Source of the DNA: Shewanella sediminis HAW-EB3
GTDB taxonomy: Bacteria; Pseudomonadota; Gammaproteobacteria; Enterobacterales; Shewanellaceae
Length of the DNA stretch: 64,000 nt
Direction: 5' to 3'
Assembly: GCF_000018025.1 (NCBI RefSeq)
Contig: NC_009831.1
Coordinates: 620,001-684,000 of the forward strand
In this document: positions 22,520 through 32,345 of the stretch, one piece after another
How positions within the stretch are numbered: position 1 is the first letter of the stretch
Layout of the letters: each line of letters begins with the position of its first letter
Made by a program: the position numbers and the translations under genes
Notes under the pieces: generated by a model
Seen by the model: the letters and a program-made list of their open reading frames with translations, nothing else
Databases searched by the model: none
What the model was told of the DNA's origin: nothing

Positions 22520-24379
22520 TTACTGAGTGCCTTCCTGTTTTTCTACATGACAAGTCAAGCAGCTTTCAGGCTCTTTAAAGTTGGTTTGCTCACTGTAGTA
22601 ATCATCTTTGGTTGAGTAAGCATCGCCGTGTTTGGCTAATGTCTTGGCATGACAGAAACCACAGGTCAGTAACTCACCATGACTGTCAGGTGCACCATTA
22701 TTTCCATGACATTCAGCACATTCCCATGGCGCCATATCTTGAACCACATGGCTGTTGGCGGCATTGTGACAGGTGGTACAATCCGGTATTTTCCAACCAA
22801 AGTGAGACGGTGTTAACGGGGCTCTGGCTTGGCTGATATCTTTGATGCGAGTCGGATCGATCTCAGGAGCTTCGGCATCACAACCTGAAGTCGACTCTTG
22901 GTTACCATAACCATTTCCGAATGCTGCACCAATATAGTTGATGTATTCAGGGCCATAGATGATCATGGCATCACCCGTCAGGTGAGGGTCGTTACCACCG
23001 AAAGGCAAACCAAACTTCATATAACCACGCCCCTTAGGGTTATGGTTCTCAAATTGCTCACCTTCACCATAGTTGCGGGCACGATAGCCAAGGATCCCGG
23101 GGATCTGGCCATAACAGGCTTTACGATATTCATCGCCGCCCATATCTGTTCTGGCCGAACACATTACCCATTGATAGAGACCATTTTGGGCTCCTGAGTC
23201 CATGTAGTTTTCCCACTCACCCGTGTGGTGAACGAATCCGCAAGAGCCGTTGTTAGTATATCGTTCGTTAACAATATTGCCCACATCATCGCGGCCGTTA
23301 AAGCTGATCGCCGTCGCAACATAGCCCTGAACATTTGAATTGGTACTCAAACGTGGCCAGTAGGACCAATCGATCTTCAGATCGGGACGCTGTTCGACCA
23401 GAGATAGCCAGGCATCAAGCTCGGTTATGGTTCCCTCTTTATAGATGTCGGATCTGAGGTTATGGGGAGTGACCTCGATATCTTTAAATACCGCGCGTTG
23501 ATTCGGAATAAGGATTTCGCCTGTTTCCGTGGTTTTAGCTGGTTTAAAGTCGATGACGATCTCGGGGATGATCACCTTGCCACCATTCTCGGCTAAACGG
23601 TCCATCTCTTTCTGGTATTTCTTCTTACGAATATCCATCTCACCAGGCTGTGCGGCAACCAGAACGATACTCATCTCGTTCTTAAGTGGGTGGTGATCCA
23701 TACGGAAATAGATCTCCTCCTCCTTGTAGTAGTAACTTTCAGTTTCGTAGCTACCCTCTTTCTTATGCTCCCAAATACTAGGTCCTACAAGGTACTTCCA
23801 GCCTTGGCCCTCGGTTTTACCCAGATTATCTTGATCTACCACTTCCGGCAGGCCGGTTATGCCTTCGATCGAGGTGATAAAGTGAGTCTTGAGGTTTTCA
23901 TCTTTTTCATATTCGATGTCGAGGTTATATTTCTTGGCAGCCCAAAGTAGCAGATCCATCACAGAACCACGGCCATCCTGAAAGATATCTGGGCGGATAG
24001 AGTCGATCTTTACACCTGACATGTTGATGGCCGTGGGTGGCAGCAGGTAATCAACCTTGAGTCCCAATTTTGCCGCATCTGCAACCATTTTAGACTCGAG
24101 CACACCTTCTATCTCATGACCACTGGAGTAACTCTTGGCCTTGCTCTTCTTGGCTTCGTCAGAATCATCGAGTGGGCTGAATCCTTTTACAATAGCAAAC
24201 TGAATCACCTTGTTTAGCTTTTGCTCATCTTCAGTAGGGCCACCAAAAACATAATCTGGCTTTACAATCGGCGGCTCCGGCGGGATCGGTGGCTCCGGGG
24301 TGGGGGAGTCATCGCTGCCACAGCCACCGAGGGCAAAACTAAGGGCTAACACCGCTATAATGGAATTGCGTTTCATCAT
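22520..24379 (-). CDS. Tetrahaem lipoprotein cytochrome with repeated DUF4430-like domains
   Basis: 619 residues. A lipoprotein signal (ALSFALGGC) and a Pro/Glu linker (PTPEPPIPPEPPIVKP) suggest membrane anchoring, perhaps at the cell surface. Two middle regions, about residues 105-205 and 295-410, each read like the DUF4430 fold (first copy: RGSVMDLLLWAAKKYNLDIE then HFITSIEGI and GWKYLVG; second copy: ITELDAWLSLVEQ then YVATAISFNG). The C-terminus holds four haem motifs, CTTCH, CAECH, CGFCH and CLTCH. I know no named protein of this architecture. A role in periplasmic or extracellular electron transfer is inference. Confidence 0.7.
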   Translation of the reverse strand: MMKRNSIIAVLALSFALGGCGSDDSPTPEPPIPPEPPIVKPDYVFGGPTEDEQKLNKVIQFAIVKGFSPLDDSDEAKKSKAKSYSSGHEIEGVLESKMVADAAKLGLKVDYLLPPTAINMSGVKIDSIRPDIFQDGRGSVMDLLLWAAKKYNLDIEYEKDENLKTHFITSIEGITGLPEVVDQDNLGKTEGQGWKYLVGPSIWEHKKEGSYETESYYYKEEEIYFRMDHHPLKNEMSIVLVAAQPGEMDIRKKKYQKEMDRLAENGGKVIIPEIVIDFKPAKTTETGEILIPNQRAVFKDIEVTPHNLRSDIYKEGTITELDAWLSLVEQRPDLKIDWSYWPRLSTNSNVQGYVATAISFNGRDDVGNIVNERYTNNGSCGFVHHTGEWENYMDSGAQNGLYQWVMCSARTDMGGDEYRKACYGQIPGILGYRARNYGEGEQFENHNPKGRGYMKFGLPFGGNDPHLTGDAMIIYGPEYINYIGAAFGNGYGNQESTSGCDAEAPEIDPTRIKDISQARAPLTPSHFGWKIPDCTTCHNAANSHVVQDMAPWECAECHGNNGAPDSHGELLTCGFCHAKTLAKHGDAYSTKDDYYSEQTNFKEPESCLTCHVEKQEGTQ

Positions 24380-24769
24380 CTATTCCTTGTTGTTCTAATA
24401 AGTCCGATAAGAATAGGAGGTGTATCTGGTCGCCATCACTAGTAGAAATAACAGTGTCGAAACTCGCTGTGATTAAGATCCCTTTAGAAGCGTTTTTTCA
24501 TCTGTTTTTTGCCATATGGGTATGGCGATTTCTCTCTGTGAAGAGTTTTGCTATGTCTTACAAATAAGGAAGAAGGTGGATTAACTCAATGTGGGGGCGA
24601 GTATGATGTGAGTGAAATGTATTGCGGTTAACCAGGGAGTAGCCAATTAGACAAATCAACAAAAGAAAGGGAGAAGGAGCTGGTGAGTCTTAGGTTGTGT
24701 TTGTCTATAAGGCTCTGTATCTATTAAACATCAGAGCCTTATCTGCTTAGTCGAGGGCTGGCCCCTGCA
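24380..24769. other. Intergenic region upstream of the tetrahaem lipoprotein gene
   Basis: About 390 bp. GTGAT-TAAG-ATCCC at 24469-24482 is a partial match to the FNR/EtrA box (core TGAT-N4-ATC present, outer bases off) and the overlapping TGTGA could be half a CRP site, about 97 bp before the start. AAGGCTCTG and CAGAGCCTT (24709-24740) form a hairpin just past the DUF971 gene and may end it. Nothing else is seen. Confidence 0.35.
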
Positions 24770-25162
24770 CTATTTATAGTATTTAACCGCCATATCAATT
24801 AACGGCTCGCGGCTGGCTTTAGCTGCGCGCAGTCTGGCGAGATAATTTTCCCATAGTTCGACTTGGTTCGTCGCGAGTCCGTGTAAAATCTGCCATGAGA
24901 ACAGGCCCGTATCGTGACCATCGTCGAAGGTGATTTTCACCGCATAGTTGCCAACAGGAGTCAGCTCCTTAATGTTGACATTTTTCTTGTGGGTGACTAA
25001 TACCGGATTGCCATGCCCATGTACCTCCGCCGAAGGGGAGTAGACACGTAGCATCTCACAGCTGATCTGAAACGTTTCACCCGTATCGAAGGTGATCTCA
25101 AGCTGGCGTGATTTACGTTTAAGCTTAAGGGCGGTAACCATAGGTGATTCAGGATTCGTCAT
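24770..25162 (-). CDS. DUF971 family protein
   Basis: 130 residues. The single domain is the DUF971 / gamma-butyrobetaine hydroxylase N-terminal-like fold, with LKLKRKSRQLEITFDTGETF, ISCEMLRVYSPSAEV, VGNYAVKITFDDGHDTGLFS and WQILHGLA. Relatives have been linked to iron-sulfur protein maturation or are attached to oxygenases, but the bacterial stand-alone form has no settled function. In Shewanella and Vibrio it is commonly found near hslVU, as here. It is cytoplasmic. Confidence 0.88.
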   Translation of the reverse strand: MTNPESPMVTALKLKRKSRQLEITFDTGETFQISCEMLRVYSPSAEVHGHGNPVLVTHKKNVNIKELTPVGNYAVKITFDDGHDTGLFSWQILHGLATNQVELWENYLARLRAAKASREPLIDMAVKYYK

Positions 25163-25286
25163 AGTTGCAGTTGTCGTCGTGGCTTCAAATTAAACGTGCT
25201 GACAGGGTAGCGCTTTCAAGGTAAAAAGTCCTGAATTTTGATCAATATACCCAAGCCTTTTCAAAATGCTCATTTGGGTATCGATA

Positions 25287-25317
25287 ACACTAATCCGGCA
25301 TGAGGCCGGATTAGTGT
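25287..25317 (-). terminator. Hairpin ending the chemoreceptor gene
   Basis: A 13-bp perfect stem, ACACTAATCCGGC with GCCGGATTAGTGT, closes a five-base loop 15 bp beyond the stop codon. The T-run on the minus strand is short. Confidence 0.55.
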
Positions 25318-25331
25318 GATTCCACGTCATA

Positions 25332-27365
25332 TTAATAACGAAATGAGGCGACCATAGATTTTAAGCTGTTAGCCTGGGTCGACAGCTGTTCACTGGTCTT
25401 AACCATCTCGGATGCACCAATCGATGTCTGCTCCGCTCCGCTTCTGATCATCTGTACGTTTTGACTGATATCTAAGGTCACGCTTGCCTGCTCCTCTGAC
25501 GCTACGGATATTTGACTCGCCATATCGACAATCTGCCGGCTCGACTCGGCTATTTTTGAGAGTGACTCACCGGAGCTCCTCGCTTCAGATATAGTATTTT
25601 CAGCACTGTTTTGGCTCGACTGCATCGCCGTGGCAGCTTCATCAGCACTTTGCTGGAGCGACAGAATAACGGAGTTAATACTCGATATCGACTCCTGAGT
25701 CTTGGAGGCGAGGGCTCTGACCTCATCAGCGACCACGGCAAACCCTCGTCCCTGCTCTCCAGCCCTTGCAGCTTCGATGGCGGCATTTAAGGCCAGCAGG
25801 TTAGTCTGCTCGGCTATGCTGCCTATCACCTCGGAGACCGAGTTTATTTCGGCGCTCTTCTCCTGCAGAGATAGTATTACCCCTGTGGCGTCGTTGATAT
25901 CGCTTGCAAGCTTTTCAACATTACCAACCGTTTGCAGGACATTTTCCTGCCCCTCTTTAATGGTTGTTTCAGATTCCTGTATCACGCTGAGGCAGTTAGA
26001 GGCGTTGAGGCTAACTTCGTTGACTGTGACTGTCATCTCCTCAACTGCGGTGGCGACCAACTCTGTCTGCTGGAACTGATCTTGAACATTGTTATTGGTC
26101 TGCTCAGACATCCCCGAAGTTTGAACGGCGGTATCGGTTAACTGTTCGGCAGCACCGGCTATGTTGCTGACCAACTCTTTTAGCTTGGCGTGCATCTTAT
26201 ACATAGACAGATACAAGCCTTTCGCATTGGCGGCATGGGTAAAGCGTAAGGTCAGGTCTCCTTCGGCTATGCTGTTGGCAATGTTGACCATTTCAGCCGG
26301 TTCACCACCCAGTGGCCGGGTGACAGATTGACTGATAGCAACTGCGATAACAGCACCGAATATGATCGTTAGCACGCCAGAAAGGAGTAAGACAAAGTTC
26401 AATGTGTCACTCGCTTCGGTCAGGCTCCGCTGATCGGCTTTAAATAGGTTTGCCTGGGAGGTTCGCATCTCTTCCAGGATACTCTTTATCTTACGGGCTC
26501 TAGGTGCCGCTAATGTACCTAGCCAATGGTTAGCCTGGTTCCATTCGGCGCTGGAGCGAGAACCAAACATCTGTATTACATAGGGGGCAAACTCGCTTCT
26601 GGCCAGCTTAAAACTATCCCATTGTTCTCTTTGTTCTACCGACATCAAGTCAATTGAACTTTCGAGATCCAGCATTAAGCTATCGCTTCTGCCCTTTAGT
26701 TCTAAGTAGTTGTTCTTGAACTTAAGCTCGCCGGAAAGTAAGTATGCCCGAATATTTGCTAAACCCATGGCAAATGCAGCCCGGCTGTCGGCTAAGGTTT
26801 TGAGGAATCGCTTATGTTCGATATCACTTGGATTAGCCATTTCACTCTCTATGATAGCGGTTAGTGCGGTCAGGGTTCTGGCCGCCGTTGGTGCTGCTTT
26901 AGTGAGGAGAATATCGAAAGAGGGGATGTTTTTATCTGTATGAGCGATATCCTCAATCTGCTGCTGTGCCTGCTTAAACTGGCGGATAATCATTTTCATC
27001 TCATTGAGCCGCTCTATGTTTCTGGGGACGGTCCAATTTTTGGCAAAACCCTCCAGAGTCATGAGGGATTGCTCTAATTTATCCCAGCCCTGGGCTCGTT
27101 CGTCCTTGAATAGCTTAGCCTTGCTTGGATCGCCGCCAAGAATAAGGTAGCCCCTCAGGCCTGATAAAGTTTGAGTTATTGCGGCCTCAAGATTCATTCC
27201 GGCCTGTACTGTGGGCGTCCTGAGTTCTAACAGCCGACTTTGTGTGGTGTTGATGTCTTGCAGCTGCGTATAAACTATGCTCGAGCTTATGATGAAAATT
27301 GCGATAACTAAGCCAAAACCCAGTAGTAATTTGAGCCTTACGGTCAAATTCAAGATGGCATCCAT
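25332..27365 (-). CDS. Methyl-accepting chemotaxis protein, transmembrane
   Basis: 677 residues. A first membrane helix (about 9-30) leads into a long all-helical periplasmic sensor of about 290 residues, long enough for the two-bundle HBM type rather than the short four-helix type. A second helix (about 325-347) is followed by a HAMP domain ([20 protein letters not shown]) and the signalling domain with [20 protein letters not shown] and [17 protein letters not shown] receptors often bind organic acids, but the ligand here is unknown. There is no CheR-tethering pentapeptide at the C-terminus (ends MVASFRY). Confidence 0.93.
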   Translation of the reverse strand: MDAILNLTVRLKLLLGFGLVIAIFIISSSIVYTQLQDINTTQSRLLELRTPTVQAGMNLEAAITQTLSGLRGYLILGGDPSKAKLFKDERAQGWDKLEQSLMTLEGFAKNWTVPRNIERLNEMKMIIRQFKQAQQQIEDIAHTDKNIPSFDILLTKAAPTAARTLTALTAIIESEMANPSDIEHKRFLKTLADSRAAFAMGLANIRAYLLSGELKFKNNYLELKGRSDSLMLDLESSIDLMSVEQREQWDSFKLARSEFAPYVIQMFGSRSSAEWNQANHWLGTLAAPRARKIKSILEEMRTSQANLFKADQRSLTEASDTLNFVLLLSGVLTIIFGAVIAVAISQSVTRPLGGEPAEMVNIANSIAEGDLTLRFTHAANAKGLYLSMYKMHAKLKELVSNIAGAAEQLTDTAVQTSGMSEQTNNNVQDQFQQTELVATAVEEMTVTVNEVSLNASNCLSVIQESETTIKEGQENVLQTVGNVEKLASDINDATGVILSLQEKSAEINSVSEVIGSIAEQTNLLALNAAIEAARAGEQGRGFAVVADEVRALASKTQESISSINSVILSLQQSADEAATAMQSSQNSAENTISEARSSGESLSKIAESSRQIVDMASQISVASEEQASVTLDISQNVQMIRSGAEQTSIGASEMVKTSEQLSTQANSLKSMVASFRY

Positions 27366-27544
27366 AAACAGTCCCTAATCCGTCAGACGCACTGATACAT
27401 TGTCACTGAGCTAAATTATAGTTGAGCAGATAGAGTTCACTTACATTTTGCATGGTTAAATTGATCTGGATTAAATTTTGACCACTTGAACTGATGTAGG
27501 GGAGAGCTGATGATTTAGCGAGGGCTATTGAGTTGTAGATAATA

Positions 27545-27581
27545 AGTCACGAGCAAAGTGTTTGTGCTTCGGCTCGTGACT
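27545..27581 (-). terminator. Hairpin downstream of hslU
   Basis: AGTCACGAGC and GCTCGTGACT form a perfect stem over a 17-base loop, 29 bp past the hslU stop; the minus strand then reads TATTATC, a weak T-run. Confidence 0.5.
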
Positions 27582-27609
27582 CTTTAGCTTATAGCGAGTA
27601 ATAGCTGTC

Positions 27610-28935
27610 TTATAGAATAAAGCGGCTTAGATCTTCGTCTTGCACTAAATCATCTAAGTGGCTGCTGACATATTCAGCATCGATAACGAAGGTGTTACCG
27701 GACTTGTCAGACGCGTCATAGGATAGATCTTCCATCAGACGCTCCATCACTGTGTGCAGACGACGGGCACCGATATTTTCGGTACGCTCGTTTACCTGCC
27801 ATGCAGCTTGAGCGATGCTCTCGATGCCATCTTCGGTGAACTCAATTTTCACATCTTCGGTGCCCATCATAGCAACGTGTTGCTCAGTGAGTGAGGCATG
27901 AGGCTCGGTTAAGATGCGCTTGAAGTCATCGGCAGTCAGGGCGCTGAGCTCGACACGAATGGGCAGACGACCCTGTAGTTCCGGGATCAAGTCTGACGGC
28001 TTAGACATCTGGAATGCACCTGAGGCGATAAACAGGATATGGTCGGTTTTAACCATGCCGTGTTTGGTGTTGACCGTGCAACCTTCAACTAAAGGCAGCA
28101 GGTCACGCTGTACACCTTCACGGGATACATCCGGACCTGAAGATTCACCACGCTTACAGATCTTATCGATCTCATCTAAGAAGACGATACCGTGCTGCTC
28201 AACCAGTTCGATAGCCTGCTCTTTCATGTCATCTTGATTGACGAGTTTTGCAGCTTCCTCTTCAATCATAAGCTTGTAAGCTTCTTTGATTGGCATCTTA
28301 CGACGCTTGCTGTCGCCGGGCCCCATATTCTGGAACATGCTTTGTAGCTGGTTTGTCATCTCTTCCATGCCTGGAGGAGACATGATTTCGATGCCGACCT
28401 GAGGTGCAGCAACGTCAATTTCGATCTCTTTGTCGTCAAGTTGACCTTCACGAAGCTTCTTACGGAAGATCTGGCGAGTCGCCGAATCATCGGGCTTTTC
28501 GTTGTCCCAATCCTCTTTAGGCTTAGGTAGAAGTGCATCGAGAATGCGTTCTTCAGCGGCCTCTTCGGCTTTGAATTTGCACTTCTTCATCTGATCTTCA
28601 CGGGTCATCTTAATCGCAGAATCGGTAAGATCGCGAATGATCTGTTCCACTTCTTTGCCGACATAGCCCACTTCGGTGAACTTAGTGGCTTCGACCTTGA
28701 TAAACGGCGCCTTTGCCAGTTTAGCCAGGCGGCGGGCGATCTCTGTTTTACCGACGCCGGTAGGACCTATCATTAAGATATTCTTTGGGGTCACTTCCTG
28801 ACGGAAATCGACATCGAGTTGCATACGACGCCAGCGGTTACGCAGGGCGATAGCCACCGAACGTTTCGCATCATGTTGGCCAATAATGTGAGTGTCTAAC
28901 TCATGGACTATCTCACGTGGGGTCATTTCAGACAT
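27610..28935 (-). CDS. hslU: HslU, ATPase subunit of the HslUV protease
   Basis: AAA+ unfoldase that feeds substrates to HslV in the cytoplasm. 441 residues, family length, beginning [20 protein letters not shown]. Walker A is [14 protein letters not shown], the pore motif is GYVGKE, Walker B is [12 protein letters not shown], and the C-terminal tail is EDLSRFIL, which inserts into HslV. The I domain (about residues 110-240) is present. It follows hslV by 73 bp and shares its heat-shock promoter. Confidence 0.98.
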   Translation of the reverse strand: MSEMTPREIVHELDTHIIGQHDAKRSVAIALRNRWRRMQLDVDFRQEVTPKNILMIGPTGVGKTEIARRLAKLAKAPFIKVEATKFTEVGYVGKEVEQIIRDLTDSAIKMTREDQMKKCKFKAEEAAEERILDALLPKPKEDWDNEKPDDSATRQIFRKKLREGQLDDKEIEIDVAAPQVGIEIMSPPGMEEMTNQLQSMFQNMGPGDSKRRKMPIKEAYKLMIEEEAAKLVNQDDMKEQAIELVEQHGIVFLDEIDKICKRGESSGPDVSREGVQRDLLPLVEGCTVNTKHGMVKTDHILFIASGAFQMSKPSDLIPELQGRLPIRVELSALTADDFKRILTEPHASLTEQHVAMMGTEDVKIEFTEDGIESIAQAAWQVNERTENIGARRLHTVMERLMEDLSYDASDKSGNTFVIDAEYVSSHLDDLVQDEDLSRFIL

Positions 28936-29008
28936 ATTCTTTCCTCATGCATTAGCATCAGTGTTGAGCGTGCGCCGCTGCTTGTGGTTCAAGTTAAGCG
29001 GCACTCGA

Positions 29009-29533
29009 TCAGTAATTTAATTCTTCGATTGTTTTGAACTGGTTGGTGAACACACAGATATCACCGGCAATGGTTAGCGACTTTTCAGCAATCTCTAACG
29101 CGCTAAGTTCAGTATTTTCGAGTAGTGCCGTAGCGGCCGATTGGGCAAAGTTGCCTCCGGAGCCGATAGAGATAAGATCGTTTTCTGGCTGGACGACATC
29201 TCCGTTACCGGTAATGATTAATGAGCATGTGTCATCGGCAACCGCAAGCAAGGCTTCAAGCTTGCGTAGCATCTTATCGCTACGCCAGTCTTTTGCCATC
29301 TCAACGGCGGCTTTCATCAGATGCCCCTGATGCATCTCTAATTTCGCTTCGAAACGTTCGAATAGGGTAAAAGCATCGGCGGTGCCGCCAGCAAAACCGG
29401 CCAGGACTTTATTGTGATAAAGGCGACGAACTTTTCTGGCGTTACCTTTCATCACGGTATTACCAAGTGATACTTGGCCATCTCCAGCGATTACGACCTG
29501 GTTATTACGGCGAACTGATACGATTGTGGTCAC
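29009..29533 (-). CDS. hslV: HslV, peptidase subunit of the HslUV protease
   Basis: Proteasome-like threonine peptidase. I place the start at the GTG 29533 because GAGG lies seven bases upstream and the product then begins [20 protein letters not shown], leaving the catalytic Thr at the N-terminus after Met removal. An ATG 18 bases further up is in frame but would bury the catalytic residue. 174 residues, normal length. [14 protein letters not shown] is the usual conserved segment. The sigma-32 promoter is at 29590-29618. Confidence 0.97.
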   Translation of the reverse strand: MTTIVSVRRNNQVVIAGDGQVSLGNTVMKGNARKVRRLYHNKVLAGFAGGTADAFTLFERFEAKLEMHQGHLMKAAVEMAKDWRSDKMLRKLEALLAVADDTCSLIITGNGDVVQPENDLISIGSGGNFAQSAATALLENTELSALEIAEKSLTIAGDICVFTNQFKTIEELNY

Positions 29534-29589
29534 GATGTTTCCTCTTCTCAAACTGTCGAGTAGATACTCGTCAGTGGGTGATAGAAGAT

Positions 29590-29618
29590 ATATGGGGGGG
29601 CGTTAGTTAAATATCAAG
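29590..29618 (-). promoter_or_regulatory. Sigma-32 heat-shock promoter of hslVU
   Basis: On the minus strand CTTGATA (29618-29612) is followed after 14 bases by CCCCATAT (29597-29590), matching the sigma-32 pattern CTTGAAA-N13/14-CCCCATNT. The expected start leaves a leader of about 50 bases before hslV. Confidence 0.82.
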
Positions 29619-29763
29619 GAACAAGAGTGTAAAAGAGGAAAACATCGATGGTTTTTTCGGGGAGAGCTTTACCTGTTAGCCCACAGGGCATCGTCTTTGC
29701 CTGAAAGCGTAGCGTCAATCAGCTACGCAGTAGCGTGCCCAACCCAAGTAAATCTGGTTGGGA

Positions 29764-30330
29764 TCATCCTTCCCAGTATAAAATGATACAACCGTTAATG
29801 CCTGCACCTTGCAAGATATGACGATGTTTCTCCGCCAGTCGCTTACGATCGTACGGGCCTAAGCTGACTTTATACCAATCGCCTGTTGTGCCTTTAACTT
29901 TACGCACATTGGCAGATAAGCCTTGAAAGGCAATAACCGCTTTCATCTGTTCAGCCTGAGACTGAGTTCTGAATGAACCACACTGCATCTGATAAGGTCG
30001 AGTTGGTGCCGTTTGCTCCGGTATATCGACTTCGACTTGCTTATTTTCCAGCTCTCGCTGATAGGTCCATTCCTCTTTTGGCTTAGGAGGAAGTGCGTTG
30101 GGATCCTTTTTCACGACGGTCTTCTTGGGCTGTTCTACTACGTCAGGACTCGTTGTTTCTGCGCTGTCGTTGATGCTCCATAGGAAGTATCCAAATCCAC
30201 CGAGCAGGCTGACGGTAATAAGCAATAAAAGAACAGGAAAGCGTCTGGGTGCGGGCGCTTGCTTGCCTCTTCGTGCTGTTTTACCTTTACCTTTGGCCGG
30301 CTTTCTATTGGCGTAGTCGCGATTTTTCAT
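29764..30330 (-). CDS. ftsN: FtsN-like SPOR-domain cell division protein
   Basis: 188 residues: a short basic cytoplasmic tail (about 1-30, with Arg/Lys/Pro), one membrane helix (about 32-52), a Pro/Lys linker and a C-terminal SPOR domain (about 112-188, YQMQCGSFRTQSQAEQMKAV, GDWYKVSLGPYDRKRLAEK) that binds denuded septal peptidoglycan. Position between argS/priA and hslV is the conserved FtsN site. It is shorter than E. coli FtsN but usual for this group. It activates septal synthesis in the divisome. Confidence 0.88.
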   Translation of the reverse strand: MKNRDYANRKPAKGKGKTARRGKQAPAPRRFPVLLLLITVSLLGGFGYFLWSINDSAETTSPDVVEQPKKTVVKKDPNALPPKPKEEWTYQRELENKQVEVDIPEQTAPTRPYQMQCGSFRTQSQAEQMKAVIAFQGLSANVRKVKGTTGDWYKVSLGPYDRKRLAEKHRHILQGAGINGCIILYWEG

Positions 30331-30432
30331 TGAATTGTAATACCGTTATTTCTGATCTGTTTTTAGCTTCAATGCCGAGGGGCGATCTTAATTTAAGATA
30401 GCCCCGGTATTGTTTAGGTTACAAAAGTTAGA

Positions 30433-32178
30433 TTACATGCGTTCCAGCGTTTCGATACCAAGCAGATCTAAGCCCTGCTTGAGTGTCTTCGCCGTGAGCT
30501 GAGACAGGAGTAAACGGCTCTTCTTCTGCTCTTCAGACTCTGCCGCAAGTACCGGGCAAGCCTCATAGAAGCTAGAGAAAGCACCCGCCAATTCGAACAG
30601 GTAACCACATAACGCGTGGGGCTGACCTTTAGTGACCATGCGAGACAGGACTTCACCGAACTGAGCTAACTTGTTGCCCAGATCCTTCTCTTTATCATGA
30701 TCCAGCTGCATTTTCGCATCGCTAAGGTCGATATCTGTGGCGCGTTTAAAGATGCCCGCGACTCGCGTGTAAGCGTACAAGAGGTAAGGTGCTGTATTGC
30801 CTTCAAAGCTCAGCATCTGCTCGAAGCTGAAGATGTAATCGCTGGCGCGGTTCTTGGAAAGATCGGCATATTTTACCGAGCTGATACCCACCACTTTGGC
30901 AATTTTTTCCAGTTCGGCCTGATCCATATCCGGGTTCTTGCTACGAACCAGCTCGAGTGCTCGAGTGTCGGCTTCTGTTAGCAGGTCAACCAGCTTTACA
31001 ACACCACCCGAACGGGTTTTAAACGGACGGCCATCATCGCCATTCATGGTGCCGAAGCCCATGTGCTCCAGACTCATATCCGGGTTAATAAATTCTGCAG
31101 TTCGGGCGAGTTTAAATACCTGTTGGAAATGTAGCCCCTGACGAAGATCGACAAAATAGAGTGCGCGGTCGGCTTTTAAAACATTTGAGCGGTAACGCAT
31201 CGCTGCCAAATCACTGGTGGCGTAGAGGTAGCCGCCGTCTGCTTTTTGGATGATGACAGGTAGAGGGTCACCATCTTTGGTTTTGAATTCATCCTGAAAC
31301 ACGACTTTAGCGCCATTACTCTCTGATAACAGGCCTTTAGCATCGAGATCTTTAACCACCTGTTCCAGATCGTCATTATAGGTACTTTCACCACGGACAT
31401 CTTTGCGTGTCAGGCTAACCCCTAAGCGCTCATAGACGTCATGACAATGGCTGAGAGAAATGTCGTTGAACTCACGCCAAAGTTTGTTGCAATACTCATC
31501 GCCTGATTGCAGTGAAACCACAAGCTTACGAGCACGGATAGCAAAGTCTTCTGATTCGTCGAAACGTACTTTTGCGGCGCGGTAGAAGGTTTCCAGATCG
31601 GAGAGTTCCATCTGTGCCTGCTCACCATTTTCGGCACGTAACTCTTCCATGTAAGCCAGTAGCATACCAAATTGAGTACCCCAGTCGCCTACGTGATTTT
31701 GACGAATGACATTGTGGCCCTGAAATTCGAGTGCACGCACCACACTGTCACCAATAATCGTTGAACGCAGGTGACCTACGTGCATCTCTTTGGCTAAGTT
31801 TGGTGAGGAGTAATCGACAACCACGGTTTGAGGCTCTGGCAATTGAATGCCTAAATGGTCATCATTTAATGCAGCCATTAGCTGAGAAGCAAGAGCATTC
31901 TCATCAATGAAAAAGTTAATAAAACCAGGTCCGGCTATTTCAACTTTTGCCACCTGGCTATCTTGTGGCAGGCTATCGATGATCAGCTGTGCGAGTTCTC
32001 TTGGATTCTTACGGGCGACTTTAGTGAGCATCATCGCCAGGTTAGTCGCAAAATCACCGTGAGTCTTATCTTTAGTTCGGTCCACCTGAACGCGAGCTTC
32101 AAAATCAGTTGGGATAACACCCTGTTGTTTAAGGGCGTCTAGGGCTTGGATGAGTAAAGATTGAATATGTGATTTCAT
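30433..32178 (-). CDS. argS: Arginyl-tRNA synthetase
   Basis: Charges tRNA-Arg with arginine. 581 residues from the ATG at 32178, family length; upstream in-frame codons do not match the family. The N-terminal additional domain begins [20 protein letters not shown]. The class I HIGH motif is [31 protein letters not shown] replaces a canonical KMSKS, as in other ArgS, and the C-terminal DALR domain ends LGIETLERM. Between argS and priA lies a long hairpin at 32245-32313. Confidence 0.97.
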   Translation of the reverse strand: MKSHIQSLLIQALDALKQQGVIPTDFEARVQVDRTKDKTHGDFATNLAMMLTKVARKNPRELAQLIIDSLPQDSQVAKVEIAGPGFINFFIDENALASQLMAALNDDHLGIQLPEPQTVVVDYSSPNLAKEMHVGHLRSTIIGDSVVRALEFQGHNVIRQNHVGDWGTQFGMLLAYMEELRAENGEQAQMELSDLETFYRAAKVRFDESEDFAIRARKLVVSLQSGDEYCNKLWREFNDISLSHCHDVYERLGVSLTRKDVRGESTYNDDLEQVVKDLDAKGLLSESNGAKVVFQDEFKTKDGDPLPVIIQKADGGYLYATSDLAAMRYRSNVLKADRALYFVDLRQGLHFQQVFKLARTAEFINPDMSLEHMGFGTMNGDDGRPFKTRSGGVVKLVDLLTEADTRALELVRSKNPDMDQAELEKIAKVVGISSVKYADLSKNRASDYIFSFEQMLSFEGNTAPYLLYAYTRVAGIFKRATDIDLSDAKMQLDHDKEKDLGNKLAQFGEVLSRMVTKGQPHALCGYLFELAGAFSSFYEACPVLAAESEEQKKSRLLLSQLTAKTLKQGLDLLGIETLERM

Positions 32179-32244
32179 TGGCGGTAATTGACACTTACTA
32201 ATGATAAAAAGATTTAGGGATAACCGCACATTTTAGCCGTTAGT

Positions 32245-32313
32245 GATGGTCAATTGCTATCTTCGAAATCACTTTTATGCTTTTTTTTCCCTAAAAGTGA
32301 CCAATTGACCATC
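32245..32313 (-). other. Long inverted repeat in the priA-argS gap
   Basis: GATGGTCAATTG (32245-32256) and CAATTGACCATC (32302-32313) pair perfectly, and inside them TCACTTTTA and TAAAAGTGA pair again, with an A-run on the minus strand in the middle. It lies about 65 bases before the argS start on the transcript. It could end priA transcripts or form a folded leader of argS. Confidence 0.5.
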
Positions 32314-32345
32314 ATTGTCTTTGCAAAAATCGGTAAAGCATTCGA

